Positions 1 to 8,760 are shown, numbered from the stretch's first letter. The stretch: 64,000 bases of DNA from Aeromicrobium sp. A1-2 (GCF_003443875.1 NZ_CP027482.1:744001-808000); one strand, 5' to 3'. The notes: a model not told the origin generated them from the letters alone. A program made the numbers and translations.

Positions 1-1
1 C

Positions 2-985
2 CCGATGGCGACCGGTCCGCGGTCTCTGTGGAACCTGGTGGCCGAGCAGCAGGTCACGATCTTCGGAACCAGTCCTGGATTCCTGGCCGCCTCTCAGGAC
101 GCGGGTGTGCGACCCGCCGCCCAGCACGACCTGAGTGCCCTGCGCATCATGGGCAGCACCGGAGCGCCCCTCCCCGAGCGAGCGTTCGACTACGTCACGC
201 AGGAGGTCGGCGACCTGCCGCTGTTCTCGATGTCCGGGGGCACCGACGTGGCAGGGGCGTTCGCCCTGGGCGCGCCCAACGTGCCGGTATGGGCGGGTGA
301 GCTGCCGGTCCGTGGCCTCGGCGTCGCGGTCGAGGCGTGGGACGACGAGGGCCGACGGGTCGTGGATCGCGTCGGCGAGCTCGTGGTGACCCACCCCATG
401 CCAAGCATGCCGATCCACTTCTGGGCCGATGCCGACGGGTCGAAGTACCGTGCGGCCTACTTCGAGACGTTTCCCGGTGTGTGGCGGCACGGTGACTGGA
501 TCACGATCTCCGACCGCGGCAGCGTGATCGTGCACGGTCGGTCGGACTCGACTCTCAACCGGCACGGCGTGCGCATGGGTTCGGCAGACATCTACGCCGC
601 GGTCGAGTCGATGCCAGAGGTCGCCGAGGCGCTCGTGATCGGCGCGGAGGAGATCGACGGGGGCTATTGGATGCCGCTGTTCGTCGTGCTGCAGCCCGGG
701 GTCGAGCTCGATGACGTCACGGTCTCGACGATGCGCACCCGGATCCGTGAGATGGCGTCGCCGAGGCACGTGCCAGACGAGATCATCGCCGTGCGGGGCA
801 TCCCTCACACCCGCACCGGCAAGAAGCTCGAGGTGCCGATCAAGCGGCTGATCCAGGGTGTCGAGCTGGCCCAGGTCGTCTCGCCCGCGGTCGTCGACGA
901 CGTGTCACTCCTCGAGGACTTCAGGGTCATCGCGGCGCAGCGCCTCGACGAGGTGCGTTCCCGGATGGTTCCGCAGGACGGCTGA
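2..985 (+). CDS. Acetoacetyl-CoA synthetase, C-terminal part (cut by window edge)
   Basis: The reading frame is open to the left edge, so this is the 3' part of a larger adenylate-forming enzyme. The visible 327 residues hold the end of the AMP-binding domain and the mobile C-terminal domain. The stretch HGRSDSTLNRHGVRMGSADI is typical of acetoacetyl-CoA synthetases, which carry this GRSD..LN..GVR signature instead of the GR.DD of acetyl-CoA synthetases. RTGKKLEVPIK supplies the conserved C-terminal lysine used in adenylation. The family activates acetoacetate with ATP and CoA, in ketone body use or lipid precursor supply. An internal ATG at 5 is unlikely to be the start because full-length members are about 650 residues. 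It is followed convergently by the gene ending at 1009. Confidence 0.85.
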   Translation, partial: PMATGPRSLWNLVAEQQVTIFGTSPGFLAASQDAGVRPAAQHDLSALRIMGSTGAPLPERAFDYVTQEVGDLPLFSMSGGTDVAGAFALGAPNVPVWAGELPVRGLGVAVEAWDDEGRRVVDRVGELVVTHPMPSMPIHFWADADGSKYRAAYFETFPGVWRHGDWITISDRGSVIVHGRSDSTLNRHGVRMGSADIYAAVESMPEVAEALVIGAEEIDGGYWMPLFVVLQPGVELDDVTVSTMRTRIREMASPRHVPDEIIAVRGIPHTRTGKKLEVPIKRLIQGVELAQVVSPAVVDDVSLLEDFRVIAAQRLDEVRSRMVPQDG

Positions 986-1008
986 TGCTCGGCGACGATG
1001 CCGGCGGG

Positions 1009-1548
1009 TCAGGCGTGGATGAGGTCGGCCAGCGACTCGCGCACGGCCGGTCGCACGCCGGCCGGGACATTGGATCGGGGCGGGTACGCCGGCAGGTGGT
1101 CGAGGCCGAGCTCCTGCACCACCGCGGAGATGTTCGCGAACATCGCCTCGACCATCGAGCTGGTCCGCCCGGTGGACGACACGACAACGGCGGCGGCCTC
1201 CCTGCGCCGGGTGGGTCGGCCGTCGAGGGTGTCGCGAAGCATCGATGCGTACGCCTCGACGGCCACCCTGACGTCGTCCTCGGTCCAACGCCCCGGTTTG
1301 ACCCGTGCGATCGCACCGGTCGGCAGCGCCCAGACGTCGCCGTCGACCAGGAGCTCCGCGGCGGCCGCCATCATCGAGGCGGTCTCGCGCAGCTCGAGCT
1401 GCCAGACGTAGACCAGGTCGCCGGTCGACTCCAGCTCGGCGCGGTGTCGCGACCAGACCTGCTTCGACACGTCGAGGAATTTCCCTGATCCGCCCACGGC
1501 CGACAGCGCCTCGACGATCCACGCCTGCAGCGCACTGGAGTTGCTCAC
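1009..1548 (-). CDS. Small protein with winged-helix-like and ScoMcrA-head-like domains, function unknown
   Basis: This 179-residue protein is not a standard annotated enzyme. The first half (about residues 1-80), with VWSRHRAELESTGDLVYVWQ, resembles the N-terminal winged-helix domain that precedes nucleases in some restriction-type proteins (usual form VW..HE.DL..SGDLFYTWQ). The second half, with WTEDDVRVAVEAYASMLRDT and MFANISAVVQELGL, resembles the head domain found before McrA-type HNH nucleases (usual form W...EL...V.AY..ML...NISAVL.ELGLP). No nuclease domain follows. The GTG at 1548 is chosen because similarity begins there; an upstream GTG at 1674 would add an Arg/Pro-rich tail with no recognisable similarity. 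No good ribosome site is visible for either. Domain assignment is from memory of the families and needs a profile search. Confidence 0.55.
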   Translation of the reverse strand: MSNSSALQAWIVEALSAVGGSGKFLDVSKQVWSRHRAELESTGDLVYVWQLELRETASMMAAAAELLVDGDVWALPTGAIARVKPGRWTEDDVRVAVEAYASMLRDTLDGRPTRRREAAAVVVSSTGRTSSMVEAMFANISAVVQELGLDHLPAYPPRSNVPAGVRPAVRESLADLIHA

Positions 1549-1873
1549 CGACCAGTTGTACCGCACGTTGCCGCTGCGCCGGCTGGTCAGGACGCCAGCG
1601 ACCCGCTGCGCCACGTGACCTGCGCGGCCGGGCCGGGACCGAGCGCGGGGCCGTCCCGGGGCGGAGAGTGACACGCGGCCGATCTGCGCATACGCTCGCT
1701 TTTCTCAGCACCCCGCGTGCGAGGCGACCGAGCGGATCATCGGATCGGCCGAGCGCACCTCCCGAGGTGACCGACCGGATCGGCGCCACGACCGCTCACG
1801 CGGTTCGAGAACTGGTGGTGCACCACCATGACCACGTTGGAGGCGACATCGTGACCGGAGCCAGGAGACTGTC
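1549..1873. other. Intergenic region without recognised gene
   Basis: This 325-base stretch separates divergently oriented genes. Open frames on both strands are present but are Arg/Pro/Ala-rich shadows without recognisable similarity. It must contain the promoters of both neighbours, but I see no convincing -35/-10 pair or operator. Confidence 0.5.
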
Positions 1874-3142
1874 ATGACGGTGGAACCGACAGGGTTGACC
1901 GGCGGCGACGGCGAGGGTCGCGTCGAGGAGATCATGCGGGAGGTCCTGACCCGGCGCCGCGAATTCGTCGAGGAGCTGACGACCTACACCGGTGATGCGA
2001 TCGCCGAGCTCGTCGCCGATGAGTCGACAGCCCATCTGCTCGGCGCGAGCATCAGCGAGAACACCTTGCTGCTGATCCAGACCCTCTACGAGGGGCAGGA
2101 CCCGACGACGGTCACCGCACCGCCCGGTGCGGTGCAGTACGCCCGCAGGCTCGCCCAGAATGACGTCTCGATGGCCTCGCTCATGCGGGCCTACCGGTTC
2201 GGGCAGGCACGATTCACCGAGATGTGTCTCGAGGTCGCTGCCGAGCTTGGCGAGCGCTATGAGATCTCCGTGCTCAGCGACATCGTGACGCGGGTCGCCC
2301 AGTTCATCGATCGGATCTGCGACATCGTGGCCCGTGAGTACGAGCAGGAGCGCGATCGGTGGGTGCGCAGCCGCAGCGGCATGCGACAGCACTGGATCGG
2401 AGAGCTGCTGGCCGGCGATGTCACCGACATCGATCAGGCGGAGGCGGTGCTCGGCTATCCGTTGAAGGGCAGCCACCTGGCCGTCGAGGTGTGGAGTGAC
2501 GACGTCGTCAACCGGGCCGACAGCCTGCATGCTTTCGACCTCGTGTCGGCGTTCATCGTCAAGTCGCTGGGCGCCCGCCGCCCGCACATGATGGTGGCGA
2601 CGGGGGAGCACGAGGCCAGAGCGTGGTTCGCGTCCCGGCCAGCCGACAGACTGGATGTCAACGACGTCGCCACCTGGTTGCGCGAGCAGCGCGTCCCGGT
2701 CCGGCTGGCCTGGGGCACGACTCTTGCGGGTGTCGAAGGCTTCAGGCGCAGCATCCACCAAGCGGCCCGCACCAAGGAGCTCGCGGCGAGCCACCCGAAC
2801 CGGAGGGCCGTCGACTTCACCGAGGTCGCCGCCGTGGCGATGCTGAGGAACGACCCCGTGGAGCAGCAGGACTTCGTTCGTCGTGTGCTGGGCGGGCTCT
2901 CCGAGCCCGGGGAACGCAACGACGGCCTCCGCGAGACGATGCTGGCGTTCCTGGAGCTCAGTGGCGATCACACGCTGACGGCGGAAAGGCTCCACGTCCA
3001 CCGCAACACCGTGCGCTACCGCATCGAGCAGGCGCTCCAGACGATCGACCCGCACCGACCGCGAGTCGGCAACAGCCACGACACGATGCTCGCTCTGAGC
3101 ATCCTGGAGTGGCGCCGCGACCTCTTTGCCGCCACGCGGTAG
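1874..3142 (+). CDS. PucR/CdaR-family transcriptional regulator
   Basis: The 422-residue protein has the PucR-family layout: an N-terminal helical sensory region, a central GGDEF-like/CdaR-type domain (about residues 160-320) and a C-terminal helix-turn-helix around residues 368-394. The motif TAERLHVHRNTVRYRIEQAL is the hallmark of this family's DNA-binding domain. The N-terminal half (MASLMRAYRFGQARFTE) resembles RsbR/PucR-type sensory domains common in actinobacteria. Such proteins usually activate catabolic genes in response to a substrate. It is convergent with the thiolase at 3152, with only 9 bases between stop codons. The likely targets are therefore the neighbouring CoA-metabolism genes, but this is an inference from position. 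Confidence 0.85.
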   Translation: MTVEPTGLTGGDGEGRVEEIMREVLTRRREFVEELTTYTGDAIAELVADESTAHLLGASISENTLLLIQTLYEGQDPTTVTAPPGAVQYARRLAQNDVSMASLMRAYRFGQARFTEMCLEVAAELGERYEISVLSDIVTRVAQFIDRICDIVAREYEQERDRWVRSRSGMRQHWIGELLAGDVTDIDQAEAVLGYPLKGSHLAVEVWSDDVVNRADSLHAFDLVSAFIVKSLGARRPHMMVATGEHEARAWFASRPADRLDVNDVATWLREQRVPVRLAWGTTLAGVEGFRRSIHQAARTKELAASHPNRRAVDFTEVAAVAMLRNDPVEQQDFVRRVLGGLSEPGERNDGLRETMLAFLELSGDHTLTAERLHVHRNTVRYRIEQALQTIDPHRPRVGNSHDTMLALSILEWRRDLFAATR

Positions 3143-3151
3143 GTGGAGGTC

Positions 3152-4342
3152 TCAGACCTTCTCGTAGAGCGTGACGACGCAGGCGCTACCCAGTCCGAGG
3201 TTGTGCTGGAGCGCGAGCCTCGCGTTCTCGACCTGACGCCCGCCGGCCTGACCGCGTAGCTGCCAGACGAGCTCGGCGCACTGCGCGAGACCGGTCGCGC
3301 CGAGCGGGTGTCCCTTCGACAGCAGACCGCCGGACGGGTTCGTCACGACGCGACCGCCGTACGTGTTGTCTCCCGACAGGATGAACTTCTCGGCCGTGCC
3401 CTCGGGCGTCAGACGCAGCGCCTCGTAGCTCAGCAGCTCATTCGTGGTGAAGCAGTCGTGGAGCTCTACGACGGGGATGTCCTCGGGGTCCACGCCGGAC
3501 TCCTCGTAGACCGCATCGGCGGCCGCGCGAGCGATACCGTAGCCGACCAGCATCCTTGGGTCCCCGGCGAACGACTCCGGGGTGTCCGACGTCATGGCCT
3601 GGGCGCGGATGCGCACCGAGGCGTCGAGCCCATGCTTGCGGGCAAACTCCGCGCTGCAGAGGATCGCTGCCGCGGCGCCGCACGTCGGCGGGCAGCACTG
3701 CAAGCGGGTGAGAGGCCCGTGGATGGTGGGCGAGGCCAGGACCTCCTCGACCGAGACCGGGTCGGTGAAGACGGCGTAGGGGTTGTGGGCCGCATGGCGG
3801 CGAGACTTGACCGAGATGTGGGCCAAGGTGTCCGGGTCCATCCCGAACTCGTCGATGTAGGCCTGGCCGGCGTTGCCGAAGAACTGCGCCGCTGTGGGAG
3901 CCGACGGATGGGTGCCCTGGTGGGCCTCGCGTGTCTCGTTGAACAGGCGCAGCGCGTCCGGTCGGTCGGTGAAGACCGAAGTGAGGGCGCCAGGGGTCAT
4001 TTGCTCGAAGCCCAGAGCCAGGACGCAGTCGGCGGCGCCGGAGGCAATCGCCTGGCGGGCGAGCCACAGTGCGCTGGATCCTGTGGCGCAGTTGTTGTTG
4101 ACGTTGACGACCGGGATGCCGGTGGGTCCCACGCCATACAGCGCAGCCTGCCCGGAGACGGAGTCGCCGTACACGTAGCCGACGTAGGCCTGCTCGACGA
4201 GGCTCAGGGCAATGCCGGCGTCGTCCAGAGCGCGTCGGGCGGCTTGACTGCCCATGGCGTCGTAGGAGTCGCTACGGCCTGGTTTGCTGAACGGGATCAT
4301 GCCCACGCCGACGACGTGCACAGGTGCTGTTGTCTTGGTCAT
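3152..4342 (-). CDS. Thiolase-family protein, lipid-transfer (SCP-x) type
   Basis: The 396-residue protein belongs to the thiolase superfamily subgroup annotated as lipid-transfer proteins or SCP-x thiolases. The nucleophilic cysteine lies in VNNNCATGSS (Cys85). A histidine is in VVELHDCFTTNE and another in GGLLSKGHPLGATG. These enzymes cleave 3-oxoacyl-CoA thioesters, frequently with bulky side chains such as sterol or branched chains. The ATG at 4342 is preceded by GGAGAG and begins the family-typical sequence HVVGVGMIPFSKPG; an upstream in-frame start would add 32 residues without similarity. It sits between the PucR and TetR regulators, in the same orientation as the TetR gene. The likely role is beta-oxidation-like chain cleavage in the adjoining CoA cluster. 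Confidence 0.85.
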   Translation of the reverse strand: MTKTTAPVHVVGVGMIPFSKPGRSDSYDAMGSQAARRALDDAGIALSLVEQAYVGYVYGDSVSGQAALYGVGPTGIPVVNVNNNCATGSSALWLARQAIASGAADCVLALGFEQMTPGALTSVFTDRPDALRLFNETREAHQGTHPSAPTAAQFFGNAGQAYIDEFGMDPDTLAHISVKSRRHAAHNPYAVFTDPVSVEEVLASPTIHGPLTRLQCCPPTCGAAAAILCSAEFARKHGLDASVRIRAQAMTSDTPESFAGDPRMLVGYGIARAAADAVYEESGVDPEDIPVVELHDCFTTNELLSYEALRLTPEGTAEKFILSGDNTYGGRVVTNPSGGLLSKGHPLGATGLAQCAELVWQLRGQAGGRQVENARLALQHNLGLGSACVVTLYEKV

Positions 4343-4476
4343 CCGCTCACTCTCCAGCGGACCGAGGGCTGAAGGAACCCGCAGACCGGAAGTTCGTACG
4401 GTCGAACAAGACGCGGCATGTGCCTTGGTCGGGAGCACAGACCGAGCGTCGCGCCAGTGGACCTGCGTTGATCAGG

Positions 4477-5094
4477 TCAGCTGACGATGGCGTGCATCAG
4501 GCGCCTGCACCGGCGCACGACGGCATCCATCGCGCCAAGGTCCCCGGCCAGGAACGCCATCAATGACTGCTCGAACATGCCGTCGTACATCGCGTAGGCG
4601 AGAGCAGACTCGACGTCGACCGAGGAGTCCGACAGCTCTGCGCACCGGGTCACGACGTTCCAGATCATCTGTTCCAGCAGATCATCGATCTCGTCGATCA
4701 GTGGACGCAGCTCGGCCTGGAACATGCTCTGGTTGCGCAGGTCGTACCAGAGGCGGTGCATCGACGCATCGTCGCGAAGCGTGAGAGACATGGCCTCCGC
4801 GAACTGGTCGGTCAGCTCATCCGCGGTGGACGCCGTCGCGACGATCTCGTCGTAGTGCGTTGCGCAGTCGCTCTTGTACTGGCGGACGCAGTGCTGGATG
4901 AGCTCGTCCTTGTCCTTGAAGTAGTAGTGCAGGACGCCGTGGCTGAACTCGGAGTTCTGGGCGATGTCGCGCAAACCGGTGCGGGCGTAGCCGCGCTCGG
5001 CGAGGGTGGCCAGCGCGGACGCCGCGAGCTGTTCGCGCCGGCGGGCGAACTTGTCGACCGCGGCCTTCTCGAGCCGGTCGTTCTGCGTGCTCAC
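4477..5094 (-). CDS. TetR/AcrR-family transcriptional regulator
   Basis: The 205-residue protein has an N-terminal helix-turn-helix (about residues 20-65) with the TetR pattern LAERGYARTGLRDIAQNSEF followed by VLHYYFKDKDELI. The C-terminal part resembles the BetI-like ligand domain. It starts at GTG 5094 with AAAGGGTGAG upstream. It is transcribed divergently from the SDR gene at 5256. The 160-base interval contains two 18-base direct repeats that are good candidates for its binding site. It probably represses the SDR/CoA-ligase operon and itself, responding to an acyl-CoA or related ligand; this is inference from family habit and position. Confidence 0.88.
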   Translation of the reverse strand: MSTQNDRLEKAAVDKFARRREQLAASALATLAERGYARTGLRDIAQNSEFSHGVLHYYFKDKDELIQHCVRQYKSDCATHYDEIVATASTADELTDQFAEAMSLTLRDDASMHRLWYDLRNQSMFQAELRPLIDEIDDLLEQMIWNVVTRCAELSDSSVDVESALAYAMYDGMFEQSLMAFLAGDLGAMDAVVRRCRRLMHAIVS

Positions 5095-5159
5095 GTCTCA
5101 CCCTTTGTCTGTTCGTCCAATCCGGGTGCACGGTTTTGTGCGCTCGGAAGAATGCGCCC

Positions 5160-5208
5160 ATTCTACTGGTCAATCGTCCAGATTTGTCTTGTCAAGTGTC
5201 CAAATTTG
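5160..5208. promoter_or_regulatory. Divergent promoter region with paired operator-like repeats
   Basis: Two copies of an 18-base sequence, GTCAATCGTCCAGATTTG (5169-5186) and GTCAAGTGTCCAAATTTG (5191-5208), match at 15 of 18 positions and are 22 bases apart, about two helical turns. The second copy contains the perfect palindrome CCAAATTTGG (5200-5209). On the minus strand TAGAAT (5165-5160) could be the -10 of the TetR gene. The repeats lie between that hexamer and the SDR gene and are placed to control both directions. Confidence 0.55.
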
Positions 5209-5255
5209 GGCTTGTCTGTGATGGAGGTCATATCCGCGACGAAGGGAAGAACACG

Positions 5256-6059
5256 ATGGCAACATGCGATTTGAGTGGCCGCAAGGTCCTCATCACTGGT
5301 GGCGCCCGAGGGCTTGGACTCAAGATGGCTGAGACCCTGGCGGGCCAGGGCGCAGCGGTGGTCATCGCCGACATCGATGCCGAGGCAGGAGCCGCCAGCG
5401 TTGCCGCCCTCGCCGATCAGGCGCACCACGTCTCCTTTGTCCATCTCGACGTGGCCGACGATGCCTCCTGGGAAGCGGCGATCCCGGACGTGCTCTCCGC
5501 GCTGGGTGGACTCGACGTGGTGGTCAACAACGCCGGTATCGAGATCACCGAGCTGTTCGTCGACCTGAATCCGGATCATGCGCGCAAGATCTTCGACATC
5601 AACGTGGTGGGCACGATGCTCGGAGTCAAGCACGCCTTCCGCACGATGCGTCCCGAGGGCCCGGCCGGTGCCGGCGGCGCGATCATCAACATTGCCTCGG
5701 TCGCCGCGACGATCGCCTTTCCGGGCATCGCTGCGTACTCGGCGTCCAAGTCGGCTGTCGACCGGCTGTCCCGCGTCGCCGCGGCCGAGTCCGGGCGCAT
5801 GGGCTACGGCGTTCGAGTCAACGCGATCTGCCCGGGGCTGGTCCCCAACGCGATGGGCGCCCAGCTTGCGAACGACACCGCCGAGCTGGGGCTGTTCGGC
5901 TCGACCGAGGAAGCAGTCGGCGCCGTCGTCAGCTTGACCCCGAGCGGGCGCCTCGCGACCGAGCAAGACATCGCTGACGCCGTCGCCTTCCTCGCGTCCG
6001 AGGACTCGGCGTTCATCAACGGTGTCGCGCTGTCCGTCGACGGCGGCATGGGCATGTAG
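5256..6059 (+). CDS. Short-chain dehydrogenase/reductase (SDR)
   Basis: The 267-residue protein is a classical SDR. The nucleotide-binding motif TGGARGLG is near residue 15, NNAG near residue 92, and the catalytic YSASK follows the serine of INIASVAAT. The C-terminus SVDGGMGM is typical. These enzymes oxidise or reduce hydroxyl/keto groups with NAD(P). The ATG at 5256 is chosen because GAAGGGA precedes it by eight bases and the Rossmann fold starts at once; an in-frame ATG at 5136 would run through the operator region. It is the first gene of the rightward cluster of saccharopine-dehydrogenase-like protein, CoA ligase and a second SDR, so it probably acts on an intermediate of that pathway. 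The substrate is unknown. Confidence 0.88.
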   Translation: MATCDLSGRKVLITGGARGLGLKMAETLAGQGAAVVIADIDAEAGAASVAALADQAHHVSFVHLDVADDASWEAAIPDVLSALGGLDVVVNNAGIEITELFVDLNPDHARKIFDINVVGTMLGVKHAFRTMRPEGPAGAGGAIINIASVAATIAFPGIAAYSASKSAVDRLSRVAAAESGRMGYGVRVNAICPGLVPNAMGAQLANDTAELGLFGSTEEAVGAVVSLTPSGRLATEQDIADAVAFLASEDSAFINGVALSVDGGMGM

Positions 6060-6106
6060 TCCTTCCGTCTCCCCACACCACCCTCCCCACAAGCAAAGGA
6101 AACTCC

Positions 6107-7231
6107 ATGAGCAACAAGCCTGTCGTCGTCTACGGCGCATCGGGATACACCGGTCGACTGATCTGCGAATACCTCCGCGAGTACAACGTCCCGTTCGTGG
6201 CCGCTGGCCGCGACGAGGACAAGCTCACCGACTCGATGCAGTCGTGGGTACCGGGCATCGAGACCGCCAACTACGAGGTCGTCGAGGTCGAGCACGAGGT
6301 CGGCGCCCTGACTGATCTGTTCAGTGGTGCGTCCGTCGTCCTCAACACCGTGGGGCCGTTCAGCCGTTTCGGGCCCGAGGTCGTCGAGGCGGCGCTGGCG
6401 GCTGGCGTCCACTACACCGACACCACCGGTGAGCAGGACTGGGTCATCACGTGCGACGAGAAGTACGGCGCGGACTTCGCTGCCGCCGGCCTGTTGCTCT
6501 CTCCCGGGCTGGCCCAGATGTACACGACCGGCGAGATCGCCGCCGAGATCGCCCTCGAGCAGCCAGGTCTGGACACCCTCGACATCGCGGTCTTCTGGGG
6601 CGGCAGCCCGACCATCGCGTCGACCCAGACGATCCTGTTCAACGCCGCACTGACCGAGGCGAAGTACCTCGAGCAGAACGCCTATGTGCCGTTCGACCCG
6701 GAGGCGGGCCACTATCACCTCAACATTCCCGGTCAGCACGAAGTCGCGCTGGCGCTTCCGTGGGGTGGCACGTCGCACCCGGTCTGGTACAAGAACGACC
6801 CGAGGGTGGCCAACGTCAGGGCACTGGGTGGTGTGTTCAACCGCGGCCTGATGCTCGCCGTCCCGCAGATCGTGGCCGGTGCAATCCAGGCGACCGAGGG
6901 CATGGGCATCGAGGAGAAGTACGCAGCGCTGGCCGCGACGGCCTCGCAGGTCATGAGCGAGATGCCTCCCCGCGAGAACCCGCGGATCAACAAGTCGATG
7001 GACTCCGCGCACGCTTCGGGCCCGCTCGGTCGGGCGCACTGCGTGATCCACGGCAGGGAGAACTACAAGCAGACCGGACTGCTCCAGGCGTACGCGGCGT
7101 ACGCGTTGCTGCAGCAGCCGCCCAAGAAGGTCGGCTTCGCATCGGGATGCCAGGCCTTCGGACACCGTGAGCTGCTCGGCCAGCTGATGAGTTTCGGCCT
7201 CGTGCAGCAGCCGGTGCTGACGATCGACTGA
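6107..7231 (+). CDS. Saccharopine dehydrogenase-like NAD(P)-binding protein (DUF5938-like)
   Basis: The 374-residue protein opens with a Rossmann nucleotide-binding motif, VVVYGASGYTGRLI (residues 6-19), and contains LNTVGPFSRFGPEVVEAAL, a signature of the saccharopine dehydrogenase NADP-binding family. The C-terminal half looks like the uncharacterised domain I remember as DUF5938, rather than lysine-pathway saccharopine dehydrogenase. Related mycobacterial proteins act as trans enoyl reductases in lipid synthesis, so a reductase acting on an acyl-CoA is possible here. The start ATG has AAAGGAAAC upstream. It lies 47 bases after the SDR gene and is followed by a strong hairpin (7240-7267) before the CoA ligase. 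The exact reaction cannot be stated. Confidence 0.75.
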   Translation: MSNKPVVVYGASGYTGRLICEYLREYNVPFVAAGRDEDKLTDSMQSWVPGIETANYEVVEVEHEVGALTDLFSGASVVLNTVGPFSRFGPEVVEAALAAGVHYTDTTGEQDWVITCDEKYGADFAAAGLLLSPGLAQMYTTGEIAAEIALEQPGLDTLDIAVFWGGSPTIASTQTILFNAALTEAKYLEQNAYVPFDPEAGHYHLNIPGQHEVALALPWGGTSHPVWYKNDPRVANVRALGGVFNRGLMLAVPQIVAGAIQATEGMGIEEKYAALAATASQVMSEMPPRENPRINKSMDSAHASGPLGRAHCVIHGRENYKQTGLLQAYAAYALLQQPPKKVGFASGCQAFGHRELLGQLMSFGLVQQPVLTID

Positions 7232-7239
7232 ACCCATCC

Positions 7240-7267
7240 GTGGGGCGGCGGGAATCCGCCGCCCCAC
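7240..7267 (+). terminator. Strong hairpin between saccharopine-like gene and CoA ligase
   Basis: GTGGGGCGGCGG (7240-7251) and CCGCCGCCCCAC (7256-7267) form a perfect 12-bp GC-rich stem with a GAAT loop, starting eight bases after the upstream stop codon. No T-run follows, so it may be a leaky terminator, an attenuator, or an mRNA 3'-end stabiliser that sets different expression levels within the operon. Confidence 0.65.
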
Positions 7268-7302
7268 GAATTCCCCTCAACCCACCCACTGAGAAGGACG
7301 CC

Positions 7303-8760
7303 ATGCACTTCGCCAGCCTCCCCGACGATCGCGCTGCTTCAGCACCTGATGCGCCGGCGATCGCCGACGACTCCACGACCCTGACCAATCGACAGTTCGC
7401 GGCCCGGGTGTCGGCGGCGGCGGGTGCTCTGGTCGACCGCGGAGTCGGAGTCGGCGACGTCGTCGCCGTCCAGCTGACCAATCGGGTCGAGCTCATCGTC
7501 GCGCTGTTCGCGGCGTGGCGCGTCGGCGCGACGCTCAACCCGCTCAACCCCGTGCTCACGGGCGCCGAGGCGACCCACCAGGTGCTCGACGCAGGGTCCG
7601 TGCTGCTGGTGACCCGGGACGGGACGGGGCCGGTGGCCGGCGTCGCGACCATCGGCCTCGCGGACCTCTCGTCCGCGACAACCACCGCGCCCGCGAAGGA
7701 GTCGGTCGACGACCTGGCCCTGCTGATCTACACGAGCGGGACGACCGGACAGCCCAAGGGCGTCATGCTCACCCACGCCAACCTCGACTCGATGACCGAG
7801 TCGTTCATCGAGTGGCTCGACATCACTGATGCCGACCACAGCATGCTGGTCCTCCCGCTCTTCCACGCCAACGGGATCGTCCTCGGGACGCTGACACCCC
7901 TGCGGGCCGGCGGTCAGGTCTCCATCACGGGCAAGTTCTCGCGGGACCGGTTCTTTGACGATGTCGAGCGCCTTCGGCCCACCTACTTCTCGGCCGTCCC
8001 GGCGATCTACGCGATGCTGAGCGACCTTCCCGATGACGTGCACCCGGACACGTCGTCCCTGCGCTTCGCGGTGTGCGGAGCGGCGCCGATGCCGGCCCAG
8101 CTCATCGGACGTTTCGAGACGCGCTTCGGGCTCACGCTGGTCGAGGGCTACGGATTGTCTGAGACCACGTGCGCCTCGACGATCAACCCTCTGGACGGCG
8201 TCCGCAAGGCCGGAACCGTCGGGCCGCCGCTTCCCGGACAGCAGGTGGACGTCATCGATCCCGAGGGCCGCCATCTGCCGGCCGGCGAGGTCGGCGAAGT
8301 CGTCATCGCGGGCCCGACTGTCATGGCCGGCTACCTGAACAAGCCCGAGGAGACGGCTCGGACGATCGTGGACGGCTGGTTGCGGACCGGTGACGTCGGA
8401 CGAATCGATGAGGACGGCTACCTCGTGCTGGTCGACCGCGTGAAGGACATGATCATCCGCGGCGGAGAGAACATCTATCCCAAGGAGATCGAGACGGTCC
8501 TCTACCAGCACCCCGATGTTCTGGAGGCTGCCGTGGTGGGGCGGGCAGACAAGATCCTGGGTGAGGTTCCCGTGGCCTTCATCGCTCGACGCGCGGGATC
8601 GTCGGTCGACGAAGACGAGCTGCTCGAACACTGTCGGGTGCTTCTCAGCGCGTTCAAGCTGCCGGTGAAGATCTCCTTCACCGACGAGCTCCCCAAGAAT
8701 CCGGTGGGCAAGATCGACAAGCCCACCCTCCGCTCCTTCGTGGGGCCGAGCTCACCGTGA
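7303..8760 (+). CDS. Acyl-CoA synthetase (class I adenylate-forming ligase)
   Basis: The 485-residue protein has all core motifs of the AMP-binding family. These are the phosphate loop YTSGTTGQPKGVML (about residues 143-156), EGYGLSETTC, the hinge GWLRTGDVGRIDEDGYLVLV, DRVKDMIIRGGENIYP, and the C-terminal catalytic lysine in PKNPVGKIDK. It activates a carboxylic acid to its CoA thioester using ATP. The length fits medium- or branched-chain or aromatic acid ligases. The ATG at 7303 has GAGAAGG six bases upstream and is preferred over an in-frame GTG further up. Placement after the saccharopine-like protein suggests that it primes the substrate of this cluster. The acid itself cannot be inferred. 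Confidence 0.88.
   Translation: MHFASLPDDRAASAPDAPAIADDSTTLTNRQFAARVSAAAGALVDRGVGVGDVVAVQLTNRVELIVALFAAWRVGATLNPLNPVLTGAEATHQVLDAGSVLLVTRDGTGPVAGVATIGLADLSSATTTAPAKESVDDLALLIYTSGTTGQPKGVMLTHANLDSMTESFIEWLDITDADHSMLVLPLFHANGIVLGTLTPLRAGGQVSITGKFSRDRFFDDVERLRPTYFSAVPAIYAMLSDLPDDVHPDTSSLRFAVCGAAPMPAQLIGRFETRFGLTLVEGYGLSETTCASTINPLDGVRKAGTVGPPLPGQQVDVIDPEGRHLPAGEVGEVVIAGPTVMAGYLNKPEETARTIVDGWLRTGDVGRIDEDGYLVLVDRVKDMIIRGGENIYPKEIETVLYQHPDVLEAAVVGRADKILGEVPVAFIARRAGSSVDEDELLEHCRVLLSAFKLPVKISFTDELPKNPVGKIDKPTLRSFVGPSSP

Noticed and set aside
905..1789. Minus-strand 294-codon frame overlapping the small unknown gene
   Set aside because: Composition is Arg/Ala/Gly-rich without family similarity. The frame at 1009-1548 shows recognisable domains instead.
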